Under the pieces are notes generated by a model. The model had not been told where the DNA came from, searched no databases, and saw only the letters and a list, made by a program, of their open reading frames with translations. A DNA stretch of 64,000 nucleotides, from assembly GCF_047495875.1 (NCBI RefSeq), contig NC_092463.1, positions 5,641,557-5,705,556 on the forward strand, written 5' to 3'. This document shows, one piece after another, positions 48,434 through 61,064 of the stretch (positions are counted from its first letter, which is position 1; the number at the start of each line of letters is the position of its first letter). The stretch is from Pithys albifrons albifrons. Taxonomy: Eukaryota; Chordata; Aves; Passeriformes; Thamnophilidae. Position numbers and translations under genes: made by a program.

Positions 48434-49061
48434 ATTTGGGTGTCCTTTAGGAGGTCTGCAGCCAAAGGTGCCAGTGGAGCAAGATGCTCAAGGTTAGCCA
48501 AGCCACACTGGAATTGAAGTGACTGCTGTGAATTGAAATAAACTCTGCTGTCTAGATGTAGAAAGGGAGTTTTTAAACACTAGGACATGGTTCTGCCTGT
48601 GTTGCATAGTCCTGTTCTATTGTGGAGATACTGTAAGCTACAACAAGATTGTGCTTTAAAAGGGTAATTACATGATTGTTCTTATATTGTCATGAAAATC
48701 CTTCAGGATTATATCAGAATTATATTCAGGAGTTTATCAGAAGTCTATTCAGAAGTATAGGTTGGTGAGTTAGTACTTGAGGCGCATCTCAACAGACAGT
48801 GTGGGCCTAATGACCAATAACTTCCTTCTTGTTGTAAGTTTCCTAGTGTGATTAGTTACCAAAGACAACGTTATCACACCCACTTCTCCCTTTTCTATGC
48901 TTTGTGCCCTCTTTCAAAATCAGTGTTATTCTATAGGTCATTTTACTTTCATAGCAACATATGCTTTGACACAACCTGCAAGACCATCAGGGCTAGACCA
49001 AGAAAACTATTTCAAACCACTTGGCTGAAAATAGATATCCATACGGTGAGGTGGCCACAGA

Positions 49062-49474
49062 AAGTGAAGGGACTGGAGCACAAGGCTTGTGAGGAGCACC
49101 TGTGGGATCTGAAGGATGCTCAGCCTGGGGAAAAAGAAGCTCAGGGAGGGACTTTCTCTCTACAACTCCCTGAAAGGAGGCTGCATCCAGGTGGAGGTCA
49201 GTCTCTTCTCTTAGGTAACAAATGACAGGACAAGAAGAAATGGTCTCAAGTTGCAAGGTTCAGATTGGATATTAGGAAAAGAATTCTTCATAGAAAGGGC
49301 AGTGAGGCTTTGGAATGAGCTGCTGAGGAAAGTGATTGAGTCACCATCCCTGGAGAGATTTAAAAGACATGTAGATGTGGCACATGGTTTAGTGATGGGA
49401 TTGGCACTGTCTCATTAACAGTTGGATTCATTGATCTTAAAAGTATTTTTCAATCTAAATGATTTTCTGATTAC
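49062..49474 (+). mobile_element. CR1 LINE fragment
   Basis: The copy starts in the ORF2 C-terminal region (GTGAAGGGACTGGAGCACAA, then GAGGAGCACCTGTGGGATCT) and runs through GCTCAGGGAGGGACTTTCTC, AACTCCCTGAAAGGAGGCTG and CACCATCCCTGGAGAGATTT to a decayed tail (AATGATTTTCTGATTA). Sense orientation. Several indels break the frame. Confidence 0.9.
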
Positions 49475-49827
49475 CAAGAAATCTTCTATTTACCTACTGC
49501 TTTGTTAAAACAATTACAGTGGTAAATGTCACACAATATGGTAATCAAATTCAGCTTTACTTACGAGTTAATTCCAGGTAATCCATGCTCCAAAACCACC
49601 AGAGAGAGCAGGAAGACATATCTTTGACAACAGTTTTAAGGTTTTTTGATCTAGGGTACCACTATGGAAAAACTATCTGACCCATGCAGCTCTACTGAGT
49701 CCCTCATGGTGTATTCTGACTCTCCTGTAACTCACACATAAATCATCTATTAATTAAGCATTATTTAACATATTTGGGAGCCAAGGGTGAAAACATTCCC
49801 CTCCAGTGTGCTCAGCCCCCCTTATAC

Positions 49828-49904
49828 AGAATCATAGAATCATTTAGATTGGAAAAGACCCTTAAGATCAAGTCCAGCCATAAAGCTAACACTGAAAAGC
49901 TCAA
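49828..49904 (-). mobile_element. CR1 3' end, interrupted by a second CR1
   Basis: AGAATCATAGAATCATTTAG, then ATTGGAAAAGACCCTTAAGA and AAAGCTAACACTGAAAAGCT give the complement of a CR1 3' terminus of the 'AACCTAACACTGCCAAG' type. It stops abruptly where a different CR1 3' end starts. Confidence 0.85.
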
Positions 49905-50103
49905 CATAGAATGATTTGGGTTGGAAGGAACCATAAAGACCACTTGGTTCCAATACCCTGCCATGGGCAGGGACACCTTCCACTTGACCAGGTTGATTGA
50001 AGCCACATCCAACCTGGCCTTGAACACTTCCAGAGGTGGGGCAGCCACAGCTTCTCTGGGCAACCTGTGCCAGTGCCTCACCACCCTCACAGGGAAGAAT
50101 ATG
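49905..50103 (-). mobile_element. Second CR1 3' fragment of another subtype
   Basis: A new CR1 3' end (CATAGAATGATTTGGGTTGG) begins inside or directly after the previous one. It is followed by the 'CCTGCCATGGGCAGGGACAC' block, CTTGAACACTTCCAGAGGTG, GGCAACCTGTGCCAGTGCCT and CACCACCCTCACAGGGAAGA. The orientation is the same, but the 3' UTR type differs from its neighbour. Confidence 0.9.
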
Positions 50104-50726
50104 CCCAAGCTCTTTGGATTTTTTTTATTTCAAGGTAGGACTTGTTTGCTGCAGGTCAGTAACAATGATTTTAGTCATCATGTTTGTATTGCCAAGTCAC
50201 ATATCTAGGACTTACCTCATGAGGAAAAGATACTAAATTTCCTAATTCATGGCTTCCCCTTTGACATGTAGCATGTCATGCACCTGATTATGATTTTGGT
50301 AAGATTCTGATGACTTCAAAGTTCCTATTAATGATATTGGTAATATACAGTATGTTTTCAAAAATACATCTTCCCATAGATCTTAATACATGTCCTTATT
50401 CATATTTGCAAATTTTCTTTTGTGTCCATCCCTCTCTGGGGTGCCCTGTGATACTATTTGTGTGAGCAGGCAATAGATTGAGGTGCTCAGAGGGCCTGTG
50501 AGAACACTGAGCCCCTGCCAGCTTTTCTGTGTGAGCAATATGCGATCACAAAGGTCTTCTGATAATGCAGCATCATCAGAATGTGTGCACAGCAGCTGGC
50601 AATGATTCATTTCTGCAGACCAGAAAGGTTATCACAGTCTGAGGGCTGCTGGTTAACAAAGACAGTGTTATTACAGTAAAAGAAGAAAGATTGTGGACTG
50701 TATGCTCTGCTTATTGAATAGAAATG

Positions 50727-51345
50727 GAGACAAGCAGGAGCCAGCAGTGTGCCCAGGTGGCCAAGAAGGCCAGTGGCATTCTGCCCTGTATCAAAAATAG
50801 TGTGGCCAGCAGGAGCAGGCAAGTGGTTTTCCCTCTGTACTTGCCAGAAGTGAGGCCACACCTCAAATCCTGGGTGCAGTTTTGGGTCCCTCATGACAGG
50901 AGAGACATTGAGGTGTTGGAGCGTGTTCAGAGAAGGGCAATGGAGCCAGGAAAGGGTCTAGAGAGTGGCTGAGGGAGCTGGGGGTGTCAAGCCTGGAGAA
51001 AAGGAGGCTCAGAGGGGACCTTCTTGCTCTCTACAACTCCCTGACAGGAGATTATAGCCAGGTGGGGGTCGGGCTCTTCTTTCACGCAACCAGAGACAGG
51101 ACGAGAGGAAATGACCTCAAGCTGTGTCAGGGTAGGTTGAGGCTGGATATCAGGAAGAATTTCTTCACAGAAAGGGTTATCAAGCATTGGAAGGGGCTGC
51201 CCAGGGAGGTGGTGGAGTCACCATTCCTGGAGGTGTTTAAAGAAAGGCTCAATGCCATGGTCTAGTTGACAGGGTGGTGATCGGTCAAAGGTTGGATTTG
51301 AAGATCTTGGAGGTCTTTTCCAAGCTTAATGATTCTGTGATTCTA
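50727..51345 (+). mobile_element. Longest younger CR1 copy, ORF2 C-terminus plus 3' UTR
   Basis: This copy keeps the end of the CR1 ORF2 protein (reverse-transcriptase/endonuclease polyprotein) in two frames. The first part, 50727-50972, reads ...KKASGILPCIKNSVASRSRQ, then an LYLPEVRPHLKSWVQFW section. The second, 50984-51265, reads [20 protein letters not shown], followed by [20 protein letters not shown] and [21 protein letters not shown] deletion near 50970, where CR1 normally encodes a Tyr-Glu-Glu-Arg type motif, shifts the frame between the two. The 3' tail ends with two octamers (ATGATTCTGTGATTCT). It lacks the endonuclease and RT core, so it cannot move on its own. Confidence 0.95.
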
Positions 51346-54195
51346 AGTAAATAAAGAAAAAAAAAGCTTTTTGCCTCAGGGATCCAAATTGTATTGCAAC
51401 TTTATTTCACCAGTTCTTGTACAGTCCTCGGGTGACCTGGAACAGTCTCATGCAATATTATCAGCTCTGCTCATCACCACGTAGTATTGGGTGGGAAAAC
51501 AGAGGTCTGATTTCAAGCCTTGGATACAAATCCTGAGCTCCTACTGCCCATCATAGGTGTAGTGCATACATTTCTGATGGCAAAGCTTTGGTTTGCCAGG
51601 ATGAGTGAAAAAAAATCAATAGGAACAACAAGACAAATACTCAAAAATCTTGATTGATCGATTTTGCTGTGTAGAAACCTTTGAACTTGGCACAGCCTGG
51701 GCTGTCATATCTGAAGTTATGTCACAGTGATTTTTTAGATCCCCACAGGAAGATCAAGGTGGATGAAGATTTAATCAAATATGTGCTCAAAAGAGGTGTG
51801 AGTTTAAGTCATACTAGGCACAAGGAGAAAAAGCTGAATTCTTTCTATTTTCAATGCATTTACAAAAGCACCTGGTAGTTTATATTGTGTCATGCAGCAA
51901 ACTGACTTGTGCAGGGCTCATCTATCCCTGCTCGTTGGTATTTAACTATCTTGATCTACCCTTTGGACATTATAAGCCTCTGAATGTCTGAAGTCTGAAA
52001 ACATAGACACACAAATTGCTTCCCTTTCCATTACAGCCCTTTGTGTTCTGGGATTGCTGGATGCTGCTGGGCCAAAGTGACTTTGGACCTGGAGGGGATT
52101 TATGGTCTCAGATGTAACATTACCAGCAAAGAGCACAGGACCTGACAGGGTATATCAACAATTCAGCAATAGAAAAAAATTCATCTCCTCTTCCTTGAGG
52201 ATTTATTCTTGAGGTTTTAGAATAAATGAATTGCAATAGGAAAAAGCAAAGGAAAAAAAAAAGCAAAGAAGCTTCTGACATAAATAGGAAAATGAAGATA
52301 AGTTGAACAACCTCCCCTACCCCACAGAAAAGACTTCAGCACTGTAGCAGCTACAGCCTGGTTTTCAAATCACCACATCTGCACTGCAGACCACATGGTT
52401 TCCATGTCTGTCACATCCTCTCCCTCAAACAGGCAAACCTCTAGGAGAGTCTGACAGCAATGGGCTGGCCAGTATGCATGTATTCCCTTCCACAGCATGC
52501 AATCAGACCTCATTTTGACACAGGGAGGAACCCCAGGAGCCATGCTGTGGGGGAAATCAGGCACACACCTGCCCTACAAGACACAGAGAGGTATTTGGAC
52601 TCCCAGAGAAAGGCTGGAAACCTGGTGAGAATAATGACTTCTCCTGGGAAAGCCAAACTAGTCAAAGTCATCACTACAGACACGCAAAAGGCCTGAGAGA
52701 AAAGGTGACCCATGGTAGTGGTGGCTCTTCCCACAGCAAAAATCATCCATCATTGTTCAGTCCACCAAACAGCCCTTGCACACTGGTGCTTCTGAGAGAG
52801 TCCCTTGGACCTTATGTTTTCACACCTTCTTCCTCTCCATCTCTACAAGCTCTGGCAATGAAACGAGTCAAGCAGCCTCTCCAAGGTCCTTTCCGTCTAT
52901 TCCTCCCACTGCTACAACTACCAAGGCAAATGCTTCAGGTCTGTTTGGAAATACATACCCCAACCACCTGCTGAGCTTCAAGGCATCCACCTCCCCACTT
53001 CACCTACAGCACTCCTGGGATTCACCACTCAGGCTCCTATCCCTGCACAGAATGGTAACCTGGAATAAGTTCCTGCACCACCCAACTTTGGTCCTGGAAG
53101 CAGAAGCATCCCAGTGCTAGGAAACCAGACTAAGTCCAGAAAAGACAGAAGTTTGAGTACAGGTGTGATCACAGCCTTCCCAGATGGTGTGGGGTGTGTT
53201 CTCCTTTCTAATGAACAGAGATGAGACAGATACTCTGTCCAAAACTGCAGCTCTGTAAAATGATCCCCTGTAGAGTCCCACCTCTTACCACATGCTGTAA
53301 AATGGGGAAATTGGTTCAAATGGGCCTTTAGTTAGTGCAATTTCAAAAATCATGGAGTCCAAATAGTAGCATTTTTACTGCATATTGTGTAATTTAACAG
53401 CCCACCTTCACTTTCCAAGCTCAGAGCCTCAGTTTTTAGCAGACAGTTCATTGCTCTGAGGTTCCTCTGGCTGTAGCCATAACACAGCAGTGCACGAAGT
53501 CCCTGCCTGGCCCTTTAACTCCCACATCAGGAGAGAGCTTTCAGCATCTCTAGCACTGCAGTTGTAATGCAATGTGATTAAAGGTGGTGCTTTTCCTGGG
53601 TAAGCCTGACTGACTGCTCTGTCCTTCATCCCCTCCACATCACCAGCCGCCCTAGGAGCAGTGAGGATTACCTCTGTTTCTCTGAAAAGAGAGTTTTACA
53701 AGGAAATCCAGTGACAGGAGCTTAAACAGCGAAACTATTGCACATGTGATCTGGCACAGCCATGGAGTGGGTGTTTATCAGGTGTCAGAGAGGAGAAAAC
53801 CCAATGGGCCTCTGATGAACACAACCATCTCCCCCTTCTCCCCAGCTTCAATCTCTCTGTAGAGAAGGAGAGCTGAGCAGAGTAGACAGGTGAGTAGGTG
53901 GGAGCTCTTGGATGTGCAAGATACATCAGTAGTGGCCCAGTTTCAGCAGTGCTTGTAGCTGGATTGCCATCCAAGTGTCTGAAAGGCTGATTAGTCACCT
54001 CTAGAATATATATCTGTTGAAATGGCTCCTTGTCCAGGAGGATGCTGGACCAGGAGTCTGAATCCAAATCCATTATCTTATCCAAGGATATTATTTGCAA
54101 CTACATCCTCCATGTGGAAGCAGGATCTCTGCATGCTATTCCAGGTGTTGTTCCTGAGCATCTTCAAAATAGTAATATTTTTTCTCTTTTTGCAG
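51346..54195. other. Unannotated non-coding DNA
   Basis: No recognised repeat or exon. An A-rich run lies at about 52238-52270. If a plus-strand gene starts in the CpG island, this would be intronic. Confidence 0.4.
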
Positions 54196-54358
54196 TGCTC
54201 AACCCAGGGTTATTGCAAGAAGAAGCATTAGAATTTGTCCTGTAGACATTCCCAGCTACATGGAACAGAATTCTTTTTTTAAGCACTGGCAGAGCAGTTT
54301 CAGAGTCATCACTGAGAAAAATGTTCACACTGACACCAGTGGGTCTGGGGCTACTTAA
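54196..54358 (+). CDS. Candidate terminal exon, plus strand, unidentified
   Basis: A strong acceptor (AATATTTTTTCTCTTTTTGCAG) is followed by a frame that enters in phase 2 and stays open for 53 codons to TAA at 54356-54358. The peptide is mixed and protein-like, starting AQPRVIARRSIRICPVDIPS and continuing through YMEQNSFFKHWQSSFRVITE. An AATAAA polyadenylation signal lies about 150 bases downstream (54505-54510), which suits a last exon. The entry phase equals the exit phase of the candidate first exon at 47023-47228, which has a one-in-three chance of happening at random. No family recognised, and the other frames are shorter. Confidence 0.25.
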
Positions 54359-54504
54359 TTTCACTAGTAATGATTGAGCTGAAAAGAAAGCATGAGACAA
54401 GACAGTCTGTGTGAGCTCTGAGCAGATCATACAGTGAGCAGAAATTTATATGGGCAATGGTTTGATAACTGGTAAAACAGCCAAAGTAAAGCAAAAATAG
54501 TTAC

Positions 54505-54510
54505 AATAAA
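54505..54510 (+). terminator. Polyadenylation signal AATAAA, candidate
   Basis: The canonical hexamer within TTACAATAAAAATATCC, about 150 bases after the stop of the 54.2-kb candidate exon. AATAAA is common by chance in AT-rich DNA, so it only has weight if the exon is real. Confidence 0.25.
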
Positions 54511-57500
54511 AATATCCACGAATTTGCTTTTGGGAGAAGCTGAAGAAAGCAAGGCAAAGGTCCAGCCAGAATTGTATTCATCATCAGATAGTTAGGATGG
54601 CACTCAAAAAGTACAGCCAGAGATGCAGAAACAGTGGGGATTTTAATGAATTCTTATTCCCTTGCATTACATCAGAAGGCATTTGTGCACAGACTGCTCT
54701 CTGCACTTACACAGCTCCTCAGCAAGTCTATCAGGGGTTGGCTTTTGAGCCCTGATTTATGCTGATCCACGCCTTTAGCAGGCTCTGAGTGTTGATGATG
54801 TACCATTTGCACATCTCCGGAAACTCAGAGATACTAAAGATTACAGCTTGTGAGCTGGAGGAGGCAGAAATGGTTTTCATTTACAATTTGTCATGGCACA
54901 GAGGGTATCAGAGACTCAGCCTATGGAGATAAAACCTACAATCACTTCAAACCCCACAAGAGATTACTCCTTTTAGTGTAACTGAGTGGCACATCCTGCA
55001 TCTCTAGGACCCAGAACAGCTGCAATATGAAAATATTGACAAAACTGCAGTGAAAGGGAACACGTGCTTGATAAAAACAATGCTTTGTGCCCAGGGATAC
55101 CTCTAAGCAATCATTACCTGAGGGCAATCAGTGCTTCTAAGAGTTTCTGTGAGGATATCTACGTGCCTGGGGGTTCATCTAGAGACACAGTGCTCACAGG
55201 TAACCTGGGAGACCAAATCTAATCTAAGTGGTCTGAAGACAGAAAAGTCTGAATATGATAAAACTGATTATTGCAAGAGCTGCCTCTGTGTAACCTTGAT
55301 AGCTGGGACTCAGGTTCCCCTAATGAGCAACACACTTGTCATTTCTTCCATTTTTGTACCACAGACCTAATTTTCTTGCTTTGTGTACAAATGAGAACCA
55401 AGAACACTTGTACAGCAGCCACTGGGGCCAATCCAGAAATCAGGCTCAGAACTCCCCATTTCTAATTATTCACTTATTTATTTAATCTGAGAAGAAGTTA
55501 TCTGAGTAAGAGGCCAGTGCCTGTGGCCCTGTCAACCCCAAGCATGCCTGCACTATCTCAAAATAGACAGGAGATACTGGATGTGTCCAGCTGCCCTTTG
55601 GGGCCGGCTCTGCCTGTCAGGAGGTTGGGTATTAGACTGTAATAGTGAACACAGCCCTTTACCAGGCAGTGCCCACACCCCCATCCATGACAGGAGAATT
55701 GCAAAGCCCTGCAGTGCAAAGTTAAACACCATCCTGAGGGATTTGGATGCTGGAGACCCACAGATGTCTGAGTCGGGCAGGAATTGTATTTACAGTCTGA
55801 AGCCAAGCTCGTGTTGTTCTTAGAACTTTAATCTATTTTTTATTAAATTCATTAAATTAAACTCCAGTTAACAGGAGTGCTGTACAACCAGGCTCTTATT
55901 TTACATTTGCAATTAGTCCTATTGACTTCAAAGAAGCTGGTTTTGTGTAATATTTGCAGGGTTGGGATTTGGTTTTGCATCCATTTGATATATCATTTAG
56001 CACTTGATACCAGCCCTTCAAAGAGAACATTATTGCTTTACATTTCAAAATCACTTTGTAGTGCATTCTGTATATCACATTATTCAAATTGGAGAGAACA
56101 ACCTGCATATTCTCACCAGCTCTACTTATCTGTGGCTTTATTTTGTGAACTAAATGTCTGTGCTGAACACAAGGCTACATTCCCCAAACTCTAGCTGATG
56201 TCAGTGCTGAAAAAGCAAAACCAGGCAGGATTAATCCCTGATATAAATAAACCCTAAAATCATCAATTTTCATTCTCTGCCTTTTCCAGTGGAGTCAGTA
56301 GATGAGTAAATAAATCTGATTACTTGTTTTTATAACATGTGGCATATCCTTTTCTTAATGTAACTAAACTTTTACAAAAAATCAAAACCTGAACTTAAAG
56401 CAAGGCTCTGCTGGTTTCTTGTGAACAGCTCCATTGTATAATTAAAGTCATTTTCTGCCAAAAAAGAGGTGAAATCCAGTCCAGGGCCCTCTGCTGGATT
56501 GCAAGGCAATTTTTATCTTCCTCAAGATGCTGAGATGAATTACTGCCCTGAAAACCTCAGAGTCTGCATCAACATCCAACCTCTGCCCTTTAACATTATC
56601 TTTATGAAAACAGAACTCCAGATTACAGCTCATCTCTGCAACAACTCACAAGCAACACTACAGGGAAGGGTTTCCAGAGTAAGGCATAAAGAATCCATCC
56701 AAGAAGAAAGAAAACAACAACCCATTCACTGTAATTTCTTTATCTGAATGCTTATCAACTCCCTACAGCTGAACATGGTAGAGGAATAGATAAGAAAACA
56801 GAGACAGATCAGAGCCAGTGAAAGGCTCTGTGAGAGGAAATGAGCTTTTGACCTTCACACAGCTTGGGGAGTTGGTGAGAAAAATTGAAGCAAGTGGAAT
56901 GAGTTGAGTATTTTCTGTGCTTTACACTTGGAAGTCTTGTCAATCCTTCCCCAAGGAATGCCTTGTCTTCAGGTGCTGGAAAGACCACCTGTTCTCATAA
57001 TCCTGCCATCTCCCTTGGGCAGCAGGGGTTCTGTGAGGTCTAGGACCTCAATCAGCAAAGAAAACTGGAGATGGGCTCCAGTGGTGGGGGGAAAGTGGGA
57101 TAACTGGGCTCCCAGGACAACATGAGAGAGGCTAACTCTAAATAGAAGGAGGATTGTGATGCTAAAAGGAAGCATTTCAGGTCAGCAATGTCTCTGTTCA
57201 GATGTTAGAATAACAGGTTTCACAAGCTCTTTCTGAACAAAATTAACCTGGAAGCCATGATTGATTCCTTCCTCCATGTCATATACAGAAGCTAAAGAAG
57301 TTTCTGAAAAACAATGGAATCCTGGCAAATCAGACTCTCCAGCCAGGATGATGAGATCAAAATAAGATAACACATAATAAGTGACCATATTGTTCAACAT
57401 AGAGTTGAAAACTTCAAAGCTGTAAAGAGGCTGCTTGAGGTTTGACTTGTGGAAACAGAGAGGAATCATTTGTGATTTTTTCTGACTTCTTGAAACTTTC

Positions 57501-58488
57501 TTAGCATTTCCTTCTTGTAGCTGTATTAAACTACTAGAGTTTTGTGCCTTAGTGCTCATTATGGTGAATACATGGAAGGGGGGGTTCCTGCATCTTTAAA
57601 TGTTCACTGTTTCATATAAAATAGGGTTTGAAATAGTTTTGGTTAATATGACCACTGAAGTGAAAGTTAAACATTTTAAATGACACCATCTCAAAATAGT
57701 GGTTTGGATTCTGGATTTGCATTTCCATCTCCCACTTGAAGCAGAATCAGCAGGAGATAATTTGTGATACTGCACCTCTGTCTTCAGTCTTGAAAGTATT
57801 GCTGTCAGAGTTTTGTCCAGCTCTGCTATTCTGAGTATTGAAAGTTACATCAAGTGAGATCATAAAAACGAAATGTGAGAACCTGAAGTCTTTTTGACTT
57901 TAATTATTCATCTGCTGCTCTTGGACAGAGCCCAAAATTTCAATGCTTTTAGCAATTTGATTTTGTATTAAGAATAAAGGGTAAGTGCTTGACATCTGCT
58001 GTGTAAGTGGGCATGGTCAGATACCAAATGCTCCCAGTGCATATTTATTTAATCAAGGAATGCAGGTTTCTAAGAGATAGATTAAAAGACTTCACTGAGA
58101 ACAATGAAAGGAGCTTGTACTGATATGCATGGGAATGAGTCTTAAAATGTAAAGAGTCAAAACTTTAGTTTTAATTAAAATCAGAAAACTCATTCAGAGA
58201 GCATAATTTCCCAAATATGTCTGCTTTAACTTTGGCTTATTTTCCATTAAAACAGACAACCAATGACATTAGAATTTGTATCTTCATCTTCTGTTACAGA
58301 TTGGTTCTAGTTCACTAAAAACATCACTGTGAAGCCATTACCTGTTGGTGTGATAATGACACTCTCTAAAACATGCACTGTCCCCAGTGCCACACTGATA
58401 CTCTGCAAAGGATCCAGGCTACTATTTTAAAAATATATTAAATCTAAGCACCACTGCCTGTTCCTGTCAGAGAAAAACACTTAGACCT

Positions 58489-58520
58489 CTATCCTACTGT
58501 TCTTCTATCCTACTGTACTT
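58489..58520 (+). repeat. 16-base tandem duplication
   Basis: CTATCCTACTGTTCTT is directly followed by CTATCCTACTGTACTT, 15 of 16 bases identical. Confidence 0.85.
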
Positions 58521-58730
58521 TCCACATCTCCCAGTCTCCCTACCATCATTTTCACCATTAATCTGGAAATCATGTTCCAGCAGCTCTAAACAGAAACCCT
58601 GTGCTATGTTTCTCATTCAGATGACGGAAGACCCTGCTGTGTGCCTGAGAAAGAGAAAAAGGGATTGTTGAGCATTTCCAACATTGTATATTCCCCAAAT
58701 GAAACACCAAATTAAATGGCAGCTTAATAT

Positions 58731-58771
58731 TAAAACCAAACCAAAACAACAAAAAAACAAAAACAAAAACC
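58731..58771 (+). repeat. A-rich low-complexity run
   Basis: Runs of A interrupted by single or paired C (AAACCAAACC, AACAAAAAAACAAAAACAAA). No SINE or processed pseudogene body is recognisable before it. Confidence 0.8.
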
Positions 58772-59013
58772 CCACAAGTAAGTCATCTTCAGAGAGAACG
58801 ATTAAGTTGTTAAAGATGAAATTAAAATTAGAATTCTGTAGTCTGCCCTGGACAATCTTTATACCTGAAATCTGATTTTTTAGGTACTGACTTCCATGGC
58901 TATTGCCTTAGTTTTATAAACTTCTCTGAAGCCACCTGGTCTTAGAATCTGAAGTTTTTCCATGATGTTTTTAACTGTGTAGCTGGAAATGTTGGTCCTT
59001 GTCTCCTTTTGAA

Positions 59014-59122
59014 ATCATAAAATCACGGAATGGTTTGAGTTGGAAGGGACCTTAAAGACCACACAGTTCCAACCCCCTCCCATGGGCAGGGACACCTTCC
59101 ACTAGACCAGGATGCTCAGGGT
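59014..59122 (-). mobile_element. CR1 LINE 3' end
   Basis: ATCATAAAATCACGGAATGG then TTGGAAGGGACCTTAAAGAC, ACAGTTCCAACCCCCTCCCA and GGGCAGGGACACCTTCCACT are the complement of the last 110 or so bases of CR1. Heavily 5'-truncated. Confidence 0.9.
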
Positions 59123-59696
59123 CCCTGGGCATCTTCCACATGAAAAGTATAACCCCTGCCTGCTTCTTCCTGGGATGCAGACTCTGCTCACCCCAACACT
59201 AACACCACTTGCCTACCAGCTGAGCAGGTAGGAGTCCCCAGCCCAACAGTCATGACTTTTACCACTATTTCCTCCTTTTTTACAGCCTTCGGAAAATCCA
59301 CCTCCCTGTGCATCCCACCTTCAAGGCCCTGGGACATGGCTCATATTGAAGAGTGACATTTAAGACTGCCTTGTTCATGACATTGGCCACTGCAGGGCAC
59401 CTCTTGAAAGTACCTGGATTGCTGCTTTATTCAGACTTATTTTAGACAAGCTGAATTGTGAGTCACCCATGAGTCCCTTTGAGTAAATATTGCATAACCA
59501 CTCTCAGGAAGTTTCTTAAGAAAGTAATTCTCCCTCTGCCCTTCAAATGTTTGTGCTCTCAAATCTGCCCTCACCTTGTAATACAGAATTGCTTAAAACA
59601 TAAAGATATAAGGGACTTCCTGGCTTGCCAGACAGTACTTTTCTATTTCAGGCAACAATATCAGATAAACTGTTTGCTGTCATTTTAAAATAAGGT

Positions 59697-59950
59697 AGAG
59701 TGTTCTGTCCCTCTTGTTTCTACTGAAAAGCTATTCCAAAAACTCAGCTCCTCTCAGAGCTAGACAGATTCTTCTAATTTCCAGCCCAAATTTATTTATG
59801 GCCAGTTTACAGCCTTTTGTTCTTGTGCCAACAGTGTACTTTAGCTTAAACAACTTCTCCCCCTCTCTGGTGTTTTCTTTCCTGATGTATTTGTGGCTTC
59901 CCAAAAGTCACTCTCTATTTTCATTTTGCTGCAGGTTTTAAACTTCATGC
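59697..59950 (-). mobile_element. Ancient CR1-like LINE fragment
   Basis: The blocks TCAGCTCCTCTCAGAGCTAG, TTCTAATTTCCAGCCCAAAT, TATTTATGGCCAGTTTACAG, TTGTTCTTGTGCCAACAGTG and CTCCCCCTCTCTGGTGTTTT follow, in complement, an old CR1 lineage widespread in turtles, crocodiles and birds. It is more diverged than the avian CR1 copies elsewhere here and lacks the octamer tail. I do not give a subfamily name. The call rests on recalled consensus. Confidence 0.6.
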
Positions 59951-61064
59951 AATTTGTTCAGGTTTTATTCATAACAGTTTTCTGAAACTAGCTGCAATGC
60001 CACAGATGTGCTTTTTACTAGAGTTAAATTAAGAGAGACTTCATGCCATAATGCCTCTGTGTATGCAGATCAAATTGACAATCCCCACTTCCTTCTCAAT
60101 ATACCACTGTTATTTCATTTTCCTGCTGTTCTTCACTTAACCTCTGTTTTTCTATGTACCTACTTACATTTCTACCTCCCACTGAGAATAAGAATATAGG
60201 GAGCAGGAAGGGCAAAGCAATTTCCAGAAGTATCAGTTTACAAGAGAGAGGTCCTTTTTAAAAACTAATTTCCAGATTCCATTTCCTAGTTGCTCTTTTT
60301 TCCCCTCCAATTGGTATTTGCATCCTGTTCCAGAGCTGGATCGTTTACACATTTTTAATTGTGCCTTTAAGTGCTCTTTTAGATAATGGAAATTCATTCA
60401 TGGATAGTAGTTCTAACACAGATTTTTTTCAGTCTAGTTCAACTCGCTAACTATTGTCCCTGTGCCCCACCACAATCGTCCCCAGTAGTCAGAATTGTAC
60501 CCTGGTGTATCTCAGACAACTGCCCTCAGTTGCCTGGCAGTGTCTTCAAAAGCTTTCCCAAGATCCATCAAGGAAAATTAATTCCATGGCTCACATACCT
60601 GAGAGCTAATTAAAAATCCTTCCTGTTTTTTCCAGGTGTTGAGCTTTAAGACAAAGCTCAGGTAAACTGTCCAACACTCCCAGGAGTCAAAAAGGGTTGT
60701 GAAGTCTGATCAGCCAGCAGCTGTGCTACTGTGAGTCTTAGTTAATCCAATGATTTGGCTATAAAAACTGAAGACAGATAAAGGGAAAAGAAATGAATAA
60801 AATAAGAATTAAAAAGAATCATAATGAATCAAGCCAAAGGATTGTTCAGGGTCCTGTCTCTGAGGAGATCCAGTTGCAGCTATTTAGACAAAGTGCACAC
60901 AAAGAAATCAGGAGCAAAAATACTCCCTTTCTCAAAGACTGAAAAACCTCTGCCCTCCTTCATCAATATATCGACCAATTTGCTGAAAGGCTCCCCAGGT
61001 CACATACTGGAAGTGCATCCTTCTGTTTAACGGCCTTTGATGGAGGTATATCCATAAATGTTTC
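59951..61064. other. Unannotated non-coding DNA
   Basis: AT-rich sequence between two old LINE fragments. No exon or repeat recognised. Confidence 0.4.

Larger units (their letters stand above)
54511..59013. other. Unannotated non-coding DNA
   Basis: No repeat recognised. One minus-strand frame of 125 codons at 57182-57559 has a fairly natural composition and is discussed as a finding. A 16-base tandem duplication lies at 58489-58520 and an A-rich run at 58731-58771. Confidence 0.4.
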
